A stretch of 64,000 nt of DNA from Sesamum alatum (taxonomy: Eukaryota > Streptophyta > Magnoliopsida > Lamiales > Pedaliaceae). Each line of letters begins with the position of its first letter. Position 1 is the first letter of the stretch. The notes beneath the pieces are model-generated. The model was not told the DNA's origin, ran no database searches, and saw only the letters and a program-made list of their open reading frames with translations. The DNA lies in contig JACGWO010000012.1 in the NCBI GenBank assembly GCA_034509735.1, positions 23,899,188 to 23,963,187 of the forward strand. The letters are read 5' to 3'. The position numbers and the translations under genes are program-made. This document shows positions 24,401 through 33,687 of the stretch, piece after piece.

Positions 24401-24592
24401 CGTAGTGTTCACGAACTTCCCCCTGGGCGCATTCTTGTTGTAGTCCGTCTCAGTATCCGGCTCCGGCGCAATGGGACGGGAGAACCGGCTAAGGCTTCGG
24501 GAACGACGGAGGGAGCTGCGAGCGGAATCCCCGGAGCTGGAGCCGCCGATTGCAGCCCTCTTGGTGGTTGACTTGAATGCTGATGTCGCCAT
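15423..24592 (-). CDS. Conserved plant protein of unknown function, Ser/Arg-rich, 8 exons
   Basis: Spliced model on the minus strand: 24592-24065, 22775-22608, 22374-22276, 22131-22030, 21920-21804, 20958-20821, 20698-20354, 15686-15423. Every junction has GT-AG and every intron falls between codons, giving 586 aa. The N-terminal third is rich in Ser and Arg (SSLRRSRSLSRFSR, SIRRGRSVSRARG), followed by NNRRLGRSRSHKNLSLLHDG. The middle is charged and probably helical (YEAMRKELRYAVEEIRTEL). Exon 7 has acidic and Ser-rich segments. The last exon ends in GGLLLCTGALY. No catalytic domain, signal peptide or membrane segment was seen. I do not recognise the family. Basic Ser/Arg tracts could bind nucleic acid or microtubules, but this is inference. 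The last intron is 4.7 kb because a Helitron sits in it. A (CT)n tract lies upstream of the start. Confidence 0.85.
16784..19760 (-). mobile_element. Complete non-autonomous Helitron, 2,977 bp
   Basis: On the minus strand it starts TCTATACTCTATATAAATAT at 19760 and ends CTAG at 16787-16784. Eight bases inside the CTAG is a perfect hairpin, ACGTGC-GAT-GCACGT (16796-16810). The base before the 5' TC is A and the base after CTAG is T, the classic A|T insertion without target duplication. No Rep/helicase frame is present. Much of the interior is duplicated: about 17150-17750 and about 18480-19200 share 'agaaattcc.atttaataaa', 'acaaactaattattta' and the stretch around 'agagattcactcaat' (17609 and 19089). 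The element lies in intron 7 of the unknown gene and has the gene's orientation. Confidence 0.9.
18330..18360 (+). other. G-rich tract, quadruplex-like
   Basis: Three runs of five G (GGGGGTGTAGGGGGAGGGGG) inside an AT-rich Helitron interior. Three runs are fewer than the usual four, so folding into a quadruplex is uncertain. Confidence 0.4.
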
Positions 24593-24730
24593 CTGTATGA
24601 ATTTTAGTGATTAATTAATCAGAAACTTCAACTGCCGTGACTTTGAACATTCACATAAACGAGAGAATTTGAAGTTGGGTAAGAATTCGAACATTGCCAG
24701 AGCTGCAGAGGTTTCTGGGAAATGGTTTTA

Positions 24731-24732
<2 letters not shown>

Positions 24733-24769
<37 letters not shown>
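24733..24769 (-). repeat. (GA)n microsatellite, (CT)n in the gene's upstream or leader region
   Basis: About 18 GA units on the plus strand, read as (CT)n in the direction of the unknown gene, about 140 bases before its ATG at 24592. Pyrimidine tracts of this kind are common in plant core promoters and 5' leaders and can bind BPC/GAGA-type factors. RPN7 has the same arrangement at 52727. Confidence 0.85.
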
Positions 24770-24771
<2 letters not shown>

Positions 24772-26250
24772 AATGCGAGGAAGGATTGGCGGACAGATCG
24801 AAAATTGGGGAAATGTTTGAAATTGAAAAAGAGGTGATCTTTAAGGTAGTTTGGAAATAGCATGCATCCCGTGCATTGCACGAGAAATATTTTAATTTTG
24901 GACAATTATACTATTTTTCCCTAAGATTTGTTGTAATTATTAGTAAATTCTTTATAGTTTAAAAATTACATATAATATTCCTAAAATTTGCTCATTTTTA
25001 ACAAAAAAATCTCTTCATTAGTTAAAATTCACCGAATTTATTAATATTAACAAATAAAATTAAATAAAAATTAACATTTACCCTCGATTAACTTATTAAT
25101 GACTTAATGCAAACCAAAAAAATCTGTTAGAACTAAACTACCCTTATAACGGTGAAGATATATTTCATCTCATGCATTAACTTGTGACGATATATAAAGG
25201 TAATTTTGCTTTAAAAAGATTCGATTGACCTACAATTTACCAGTAATAAATTAATCGATGGCAAATATCATCTTTAATTCAATTTTTTTTTTCTTGCTAA
25301 TATCAACAAATTCGATAAAGTTTGACTAACGGATGGACCTATTTATTAAACATAAGGAAACCTCAGAAGTACTAGATGTCATTTTTAAAACTATATAGGA
25401 TTTATGTGTAATTGCATTAAATCTCAAGATAGGGGAGTGTAATTATCCCTTTAATTTTTCTTTTCCGAAAAAAGTTAATAGATTTTTAAGTGGAGAATAA
25501 CACTTTTAATTCATAAAAAATACCATTTATTCCATTTTAATTCATACATAATCATCACTTGCACTTTTAATCCCTAAACATGTATCTTTTTTACTATTTT
25601 GGCATTTTTGCCAATCAACCGAACTAAAAAACGACATGTCGCACACGTGAAGAAGCTGAAAAGAAGACACGGAAAAAAAATAGTAGAACTACATTTTTCG
25701 TCCTTAAATAATATAACTAATTCGATTTCAATCCCCAAACAACATTTAATTACAATTTTAGTCTCTAAATTGTCATTTTCTTTTTTACGAAAATTGGTTT
25801 TCTTCGTTGAGTGTCGTTAAAATAGATGGAAAAAATTGACTGAGGAGGAACACAGTCGGTCTGTGTTGCAATCTTTCTTTTCTTGATCTCTATTATCAAC
25901 ATCATCAGCAAATACATTAATGCATTTTTATTTTATTTTTTTTTGGATTGTGGTGTTTGAATATAGGCGTATTGCAGTTCATTTATTGACAAAGGGGATA
26001 TTTTTCAAAAAATAAAAATAAAATCAAATAAAATAAAAATGAGCTATTTGAATGAAATCTTCAGAATAATACAGTACAGAGTTTTCAATTTAATAACCAG
26101 TGCAAAATAATGCATGTGGAGCGATGTTATTGCAATTATGTGTTACAGATGTAGTTCTTTTTGTGATTATATCCGTTGCAAATTATTGTTGAGTCCGTAT
26201 TGCAAATAATGGGTGTGATTATTTGGTTCGGAATTTACTTTTTATAGTGA
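24770..26250. other. Intergenic, AT-rich, MITE-like remnant
   Basis: No gene. Bases about 24900-25450 have diverged arms ('tgtaattattag...', 'taaatctcaagataggggagtgtaattatccc') like a related stretch at about 32225-32480, so they probably belong to an old MITE family. The rest shows no recognisable structure. Confidence 0.4.
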
Positions 26251-26674
26251 TTAGTTGTCGTGGCACGTTATCGCTGTAGGCATATAATAAATAAGTTTTC
26301 ACGTTTTAAAATATATTATAAATAAAAATAAAATATATAAATTAATACATTTTTAAAAAAATAAGGTATTATTGACACAACAAAAGAATTTGTGTAGTAA
26401 CATTAAAATGACGTTGAGTCACTTTTGTATAGAAAAAAGTAATTATCTTGATCCCAAAGACTAGTTGCGGATTGGATTCTTCCTTTATCCGGACTTACTC
26501 TAATCGTGATTTTTACTCTATTACTAGCGCCTCCCTTTGTCGCCACAATTAATTTTTTAAAGTATCTAATTAGGGGTATAAATGTCATATTTAGAAAGAA
26601 AAAAAAAAAGTATGGTGGTATTATTAATCGTTGTTTGTGAATGCATAGAATCGTTCTTTTTTATTAGTATAAAA
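26251..26674 (-). mobile_element. Short Helitron copy, degenerate
   Basis: Related to the 285-bp Helitron at 14899. On the minus strand the 3' end reads GGCACG-type palindrome sequence then CTAA followed by T (26254-26251). The 5' end near 26674 reads TTTATACTAATAAAA, so the expected TCTATACT is mutated. It carries an internal stretch (about 26400-26560) that the two shorter copies lack. Confidence 0.6.
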
Positions 26675-26675
26675 A

Positions 26676-26755
26676 TATGTGATTGGATGGCCAATTACCA
26701 ATTTACCCTATAATAGGACAAAAAGTCTTAGTTATGTTGTCATTTCATCCATAAT
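26676..26755. repeat. Direct repeat, copy 1 of an 80-bp flanking unit
   Basis: Starts 'atgtgattggatggccaatt' and ends 'gtcatttcatccataat'. It matches 27156-27237 at nearly every base. Each copy directly follows the 5' end of a short Helitron copy. Confidence 0.8.
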
Positions 26756-26779
26756 TGACGTTGTCATTGTCGTTTTATC

Positions 26780-26877
26780 TAATTAGGGGTATAATTGTTA
26801 TATTTAAAAATTAGTGCAGTGGTATCACTAAGTGTCGTTTGTGATTATAAAAGGGCCTTTCTTTTATTATATTAATA
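26780..26877 (-). mobile_element. Partial copy of the short Helitron family
   Basis: Matches the 5' half of the copy at 26251-26674 ('tctaattaggggtataa' and onward to the region before the 5' terminus). It directly abuts the next copy at 26878, giving a head-to-tail arrangement. Confidence 0.55.
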
Positions 26878-27150
26878 GTAGCCGTCGTGGCACGCCGTTC
26901 CTACGTACATATAATAAATAATTTGTTACGCTTTAAAATATATATAAATAAGAGTAAAATATATAAACTAACACATCACATTAAAAAGAAAAAAGAAAAA
27001 ATAATAATTTATTAATTAATATAAAATTTGAAAGTTGAATAAAGTAGTTATCTTATCTGTTCAAGGTTACTTTTGGCATTACAAAAAAGAGATGTGACGG
27101 TGTCGTTAAACATCATTTGTTAATAAAAAAACAATATATAATAGTATAGA
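26878..27150 (-). mobile_element. Short non-autonomous Helitron, 273 bp
   Basis: On the minus strand it begins TCTATACTATTATATATTG at 27150, preceded by A, and ends with palindromic GGCGTGCC, then CTAC (26881-26878) and T. It is the closest relative of 14899-15183. Note the terminal CTAC in place of CTAG. Confidence 0.75.
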
Positions 27151-27155
27151 TAGAT

Positions 27156-27237
27156 AATATATGATTGGATGGCCATTACCAATTTGCCCTATAACAGGAC
27201 AAAAAGTCTTAATTATGCTGTCATTTCATCTATAATA
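27156..27237. repeat. Direct repeat, copy 2 of the 80-bp flanking unit
   Basis: Matches 26676-26755 in the same orientation. It lies just outside the 5' end of the 273-bp Helitron, so unit plus Helitron were duplicated together or read through as one transposition unit. Confidence 0.8.
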
Positions 27238-27250
27238 TAATCGAATGCAA

Positions 27251-27815
27251 TAGGATGAGGTTGTCAAAATTTGGGACTCGCCTGTCTAGAAAACTTCAGA
27301 CCTAGACTCATCCCCGATCTGGGACATGTCAGGTTGGACTCGGTGGACCCGATAGACTTGATTAATATTTTTAAAAATATTAAACTATATCTTTTTTAAA
27401 AATAATACTAGCATAAATTTATAAATATGAGACAATAACATTATTAAAAAGTTAATATTTTTTTTTTATAATTTATATGTGCCTGTTTTCTGCAATGAAA
27501 TATTAAAAATTTTAAAATATTTGTTACTTATAGAAATACTAAAACATTTATAAACTATTTAATTATTATTTTAATTTATAAAAATATTAAGTTTATATAT
27601 TATATATAAGTATAACTAAATTATACATAACTTTTATATATGTAGAAATATATGTTATGTAAGTATATATAAAAAATATCAAAAAAAAAATAAAATGAGG
27701 ACAGGTCCGATTCCAAACCACTAAAACCCGAACCCGTCCCGAGACCCATTTAAGATTTTAAAACCCACCCCAATCGGAATGGGATTTGGGTGAATCCGGA
27801 CCATTGCCATCCCTA
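27251..27815. mobile_element. Degenerate hAT-like MITE
   Basis: The right end reads GGACCATTGCCATCCCTA, the reverse complement of a TAGGGATGGCAATGG-type terminus that is common in plant hAT MITEs. The left end (TAGGATGAGGTTGTCAAAAT) is a diverged match. Subterminal parts hold repeated GACCC/GGGAC words. The middle is AT-rich. No target duplication can be made out. Confidence 0.5.
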
Positions 27816-28069
27816 TTAAATAATAATATTGCAACTTCGCTATATATTCATGCATATATACGTAGAGAAACTTTTCATCGCATTTCTATTATAGCACTTA
27901 TTTTACTAAGTTCTCCATCTTCGCTAAGCTAAAATAAATTGCTAAGTTCTCCATCAAGGGTAAGAGAATTGATGGTTTATTGCTATTATGAAGGTCTAAT
28001 TTTTTATATTTGCGCGTCTTCTACATCTCTTACAAAGTGCCAAAAGAAAAAAAATAAATTACTTCGATA

Positions 28070-28825
28070 TCTATATTTATACTATATATAAAAGTATGAT
28101 TTCGTAAGTATTTGTTCTCTATTGTGAAAGAACAACTACACTCTTATTTAAGTATTTCTCTTAATAATAAATAAAATAGTTATAAAAGAATAAAATTCTA
28201 TTAAAAAAAACTATTTAGTAGTCCTAATTGCTCTAAACTGCTTAGAGAATAAATTAATAATGTCCAACTAAAAAAAATATGCAAATATTATTTCAACACA
28301 ATTACATTGCTAGACAAAATCTCAAATATTTTAAGAAAGTTCTAGTTTACTGTGTCAGAATAAAATTTTAAATAAATAACACCTGAATAATATATAAAAT
28401 ACTAATATAAACTTAATCTATTTATCTCTATATATAATAACGAATAAATATCAAATTTTAATTGTGATAAAATATCAATCGTAATCTGTTGAAAATTTGA
28501 AAAGAATACTTCTGACTAATTGATTTTATTTTAATATTAACATGTAAAAAAATACCATGTCCCTACTCCCCAAAACATTGAGATTGAAGAAGAGTGTAAA
28601 CAGTAATACAATAAATCATTGAATTTAAAATCTTACCTTATAAAGTAGTAAATACCATTGATATAGTTATAGGCCCTTATGAGACAAATAGAACTATTTT
28701 GATACTTTAAAAGGATTTAATCAATTTAAAATCAAGTTTTTATTTTAAACAACTTACAATTAGTATAACATGTTTATACTTCTTTTACTTCCTACGTATT
28801 ATTTCTTTATATTTTTAATTTGACT

Positions 28826-28888
<63 letters not shown>

Positions 28889-30675
28889 TAAAAACAAAAA
28901 AAAAATCAGCACCACAACCTATGAATTTTCCAAAGTATTTCATAATATAAAATAAATCTTATTACCATGATTGAATTCAACATGAATTAGCATTTTTATT
29001 TTAAATGAAATTAAAAAATATAGTATAATTAAGTTAATAAAGTACTTTCTCTAAGATGAAAGTATAAATTAGTTTTGTTTATCTCTTCACAATATCATAG
29101 AAATAACATAACTATGAAATGATTAAAATGACAAATGTAGAAGAATAGTGTAGATAACATCACAATAAATAACTAAATTTAAAATCTAAAAATACGTATA
29201 GTAGTTTCTATTGAAATATAATTAACATAACTATTGGCCTCTAGATGTAAAATAATTATTTTGATACTAAGGGTTTATTCACTTGAATTATTTTTTTCTT
29301 AAATATAACTAATAATTTGTATATCAATAAATTTAAAAAGATATTTAGAGACAAAAAGATATTCATAAAAGTAATACGCACACATATATATATGACATGT
29401 GATTAAACTAAAAAAAATAAGAAAAGTCAAATGATGAATAAACATTAAAACAATAATAGTTAAAAACAAAATTTTAAAATAATTATATACTGACACAATA
29501 ATCATAAACTAAATTCCAAATGTATAACTATATTTTCGTATTAAGTAAATTAACAAATTTTAAGAATCAACTTAGTACAATAAAATAATAAATAAAAAAT
29601 GAGTTAATTATGTTGAAACTAGAAATAAAAGATAATAAATAAATAAACTAAAGAGAAATATATTTTTTCAGGAATAAAAGTTGATATATGAAAATAAAAG
29701 TAATAATTTTATTAAATTGAAATTGCTTATGAAAATTCAATTATTGAATTATTCTCTTACTATTTTAATTCTTTTTAGTATTAGATAATCCAAAATACGC
29801 ATTATTACTTTTACATGATTACATCTATTTTTTTTTAATTAAACCTACACATATGAATTAAAAGATTAAGTCATAAGTTAATAAAGCATATAAATAATAC
29901 TTTCTTTTAAGTCATAAGTTAATCAAGCATGTAAATAATACTTTGTCAATATTTAAAGGTTGATAAGAAATATAGTCAACATACTTAATTATATGATCTT
30001 GCAATACAAATACTAATACTATGGTCCAATTAGATTATATTTCTATTAACAATAGTTAATAAATAATTAATTTGAAAGCAGTCAATATCAATATATTAAA
30101 AATAAATGACATTCAAGTTATAGTAGTAAAACAAAAAATATAACATACATTGATATAACATAACAAAAAATAAAACAAAATTAAAAAAAATAGCAAATAG
30201 GCATAATAACCTCCAAATAAAAATTGATCGATTTTACCACTCAAAAAGATGATTACTTTTATTAAACTGAAATTTCTTGTAAATACAATCTAAAATAAGG
30301 AGCTTTGACTAATTAATTTTATTTTTATATTGGATTTTTGAATATTATTATTTTTATTTTTATATAAATTGGTTTGATACAAGATAATTAAATATAATCA
30401 TTAGTGAATAAGTAATACAAAATTTTAATTTTGGGGAATTTATTTTTATTTAATAATACAAGTTAAAGTTAGAAAGTGAATTACAAACAATAGAATTAAA
30501 TAATTTTATCATCAACTAAAATATTTATCATCAATTTGTTTGAAAATATAATTGTATATACTTATATTATCAATGTATGTTATATTTTAATATTATTTAT
30601 CGCTAACCATAAATGATATATATTTCCCTCTATAAGTATATTTCTACATGTGTAATGCGCATCGTTACTTTCTCG
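28070..30675 (+). mobile_element. Second large Helitron, same family as 16784-19760, plus strand
   Basis: Starts TCTATATTTATACTATATAT at 28070 after an A. The end near 30675 has palindromic ATGCGCAT (inside TGTAATGCGCATC), then TTACTTT, CTCG and T. The CTAG and hairpin of the family are thus mutated. Internal blocks match the 16784-19760 element in reverse orientation, for example about 28219-28320 against about 19330-19400 ('gagcaattaagactc' region). About 2.6 kb. No open reading frame of any size. It contains a long (TAA)n tract. Confidence 0.75.
28827..28889 (+). repeat. (TAA)n microsatellite
   Basis: About 20 uninterrupted TAA units inside the second large Helitron. Likely to vary in length between individuals. 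Confidence 0.95.
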
Positions 30676-30724
30676 TAAAACTAAAAGAGAAAAAAGTCAC
30701 TGATGTTCTCCTTCCAGTCAGAAT

Positions 30725-30821
30725 TGGTATGAACTTGAAGGAGATCGTTTCCCAAGCTTCGTTGTTCTTCCTGTATCAATACTGTTGAATCAATTGATGA
30801 GTTGTTACGTCTCCCAAACTT
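30725..30821 (-). pseudogene. Relic of an R1-like NLR 3' end
   Basis: On the minus strand it reads IQEEQRSLGNDLLQV, against IQEEQWSLGNDLLQV in the NLR ending at 4350 and IQEEQQSLGNDLLQV in the one ending at 10739. Weaker nucleotide match continues for about 40 bases upstream. No other NLR sequence adjoins it, so it is a short leftover of a third copy. It starts only about 50 bases from the 3' end of the Helitron at 30675. Confidence 0.85.
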
Positions 30822-31548
30822 CTATTAAATAAATTACTTCTAAATTAAATATAATCTAGTATACTAAAAATATATAGTATGTTTATTTATATTTAAATAC
30901 AAAAATAATATAATTAAAATATTAATTTATGCATAGAAATAATAAAATTGATTTTGTAATACGTATATAATTATATACATATTTTATATTTATAATTTTG
31001 AATATCGACCATTGAATTAAGCTTATAAATAAGAACTATTGGTTTGTATATATCAAATACGGACCATCCACCTAAACTAAAGAAAATACAAGCCATCGAT
31101 TAGTTTATTGAATCTGGACCGTTGATTGAAAACAAAATCTAAGGCTGTTGAATACTGTCACTTTTAGATATGGTTAAATACATTTTGCACTCTCAAATTA
31201 TGTGTGAAGTGCATTCATCTTCTAAATTATAAAATGTAACAAAATGTCCCTTCATGATATGGACTATATTTTTTTGACGAAAAGCCCTTATTATTTATAC
31301 GGCCTAAAATATGTCTATTACAATTATTCCCCTGAAATATAATTAAAATTATTATAAAACTTTTTTTGAAATAAATACTACCCAAATTTTGTGATTTTTA
31401 TAATTAGTATAGAATATGTATACACTCTGTAAATTTACAATCCTTGTATTTTTACATAACTTTTCAAAAGTGTACAAATTTTGCCCGTGTTGTTATACAT
31501 ATTGAACTTTTTTAAAAATAAATTATGAATACAATTTTAAAATATCAC

Positions 31549-31584
<36 letters not shown>

Positions 31585-32950
31585 AACTGTAAAACATGCA
31601 AATCTATAATATAATTAATTTATAATATTTTATAATTGTTGAACAATGATATGATATATTTTAATTATTCGTACATGTAATTGAATAAAAAGTTAAAAGT
31701 TATATAACATATTTTCTGTAAAATTATATGTATTATGTATTTACACATATCATGTAATTGTTAATATAAGGATATAATTTACTTTGTAAAACATATTTGC
31801 ATATATTGAGCTTGTAAATATGTTTTGTATTACATAATTCATATAAAGTAATAAATTTTAAATATTATTCTTTTAAATAAAGTTTGAGTAGAATTTTAAA
31901 TTATTAAAAATATTTTGGGGGAGATTTTTTTTAAAAAAAACATACTCTAGGGAGTAAGTGAGAATGACGTATTTTTCATGTCAATGCCAAATAATTTTGG
32001 GGTGGGGGGAGGGGGGTAACTTTCATACTTTAGGGGTAAATGCAATTCCATATATAATTCAAGAGTGTAAATTATATTTAATACCTTTAAATATACTCAA
32101 ACTATTTAGGGGCATATATGTTATTTAAAGCTTAAAATTTTAAAATCAAGTAAAATAGCGCGATCAGCTTGTGCAAAACACATCATGCAATATGGGGAGG
32201 GGGGGAGGGGTGGGTTGCACATCTTTTAAAGGGATAATTACACTGTACTCCCCTGAGATTTGTTGTAATTACACATAAACTTCATATGGTTTGGGAATCA
32301 ATATGGTGCACCCTTGACTTTTATTTTCGTCTAATAAATAGATCCATCAATTCATCGAAATTCACTGAGTTTGTTGATATTAGCATAAAAATTCCTATTT
32401 ACCTCCTGAAAAAAATTACAGAAAATTTACGTGTAATTACATTAAATCTCAAGAGAAGACAACGTAATTATCCAATTTTAAAAAAGATTGGGGAGGTAAG
32501 TTGGATTTGGATTTTTAGTTTTTAATTTTTCTTTTATAGAGGGGCTTTTGAGCATTTTGCAATACATGAAGGGCGCTTGCAATTTGCCCCTTTATCTTTC
32601 AAATATTAGTTGTTTGTTCGTCATAATTTCTCCTCTTTCTCTTATTCCCGCATTTGTAATAAAAGGATTGTTAGAGTAGCAAGCTCTATAGATGATCTAG
32701 CATACAATGAATCTGGAAGTGAAGTGGCTATGAACATGTAATACTATTGGAGAAGTATTCTTGAGCTCCCACCAAGTGTTCTGCCTCCTTATCAAGTGAG
32801 TGATTTTTCTGATCTGTATCTCCGGTGTAAGTTTAGCCCTGCCTCTTAGTCTTCCTATTGTAATGGTTATCAGAATTGCAAATGTTGACCGGAAAGCTGG
32901 ATCTGAAGCAAAAAGAATCAATTTTGGTGTTCTTGTTTTCTTCCGATCTG
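30822..32950. other. Gene-free AT-rich DNA
   Basis: No gene. Contains a (TA)n tract at about 31557-31581, G-rich tracts at about 31999-32018 and 32193-32217, and a MITE-like stretch at about 32225-32480 resembling 24900-25450. Bases about 32690-32950 have near-even base composition and might be an unrecognised gene fragment, but no frame is convincing. Confidence 0.4.
31999..32217 (+). other. Two G-rich tracts, quadruplex-like
   Basis: The first is GGGGTGGGGGGAGGGGGG (about 31999-32016). The second is GGGGAGGGGGGGAGGGGTGGG (about 32193-32213, here split as GGGG, A, seven G, A, GGGG, T, GGG) and fits the four-run G-quadruplex pattern. Both stand out in AT-rich surroundings. Confidence 0.6.
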
Positions 32951-33285
32951 GAGGCGAAATAACACTTTTATTCCCACAGTATAGGGGTTCAACGCTGTTG
33001 GTTAGTTTTAAAATGGTCCAAAAATTAGAAAGACTAGACACATTTAGTCATATGCTTTACGGAATTTTCAAAATGATCACAAAATTGTGAAAACTCGATA
33101 CATTTATCCCCGTAAATACCGCAGAGCATGTAATTAAATGTATCGAGTTTTCTCAATTTGAGAATATTGAGTACTAAATTAGTCGAGTTTTCATAATTTT
33201 GAGATTATTTTGAAAATTGCATAGAGCAGAGGGCTAATCGTGTTGAACACCTATGCTGTGGGACTAAAAGTGTAATTTTACCCGG
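32951..33285. mobile_element. Palindromic MITE, about 335 bp
   Basis: The left arm begins near 'ggcgaaataacactttta' and continues through 'cacagtataggggttcaac'. The right arm 'gttgaacacctatgctgtg' and 'actaaaagtgtaattttac' is its reverse complement with a few mismatches. An inner inverted pair ('aactcgatacattta' and 'taaatgtatcgagtt') makes the element fold back over most of its length. No target duplication was identified. Confidence 0.65.
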
Positions 33286-33687
33286 ATAATGTCATCTATT
33301 ATTATGTGATTAAGTGAGGCAGACCTGTGGCCCATTGTCAGTGTCAAGTGGCTGCACATGGAAGACTTGATCTCAAGAAGTCTTGGCAGCATGTAAACTA
33401 CAATGATACAAAAATTTTCCTGAGAAATCTGCTAGTATATAGTTTATGGGATTCAACTCTCAACGCCAAACAACATCTGTGTCTGTGAGTTGAAGTTCGG
33501 TCTTGTTCATTTCCACTTTGTTAAGCAATTGTTCTAAGTCTTGTCTTGCTTTCCACCTAATATATAGACTATTGTTTGGAAATTTTGAAGTGTTTGAACT
33601 TTTATCACAAAGGGCAATTGACTTCAAAGTCAATCAGATTGATAGGCAAATATTTATGCTACTGGAGTTTGAGATCTGAGTATAATC

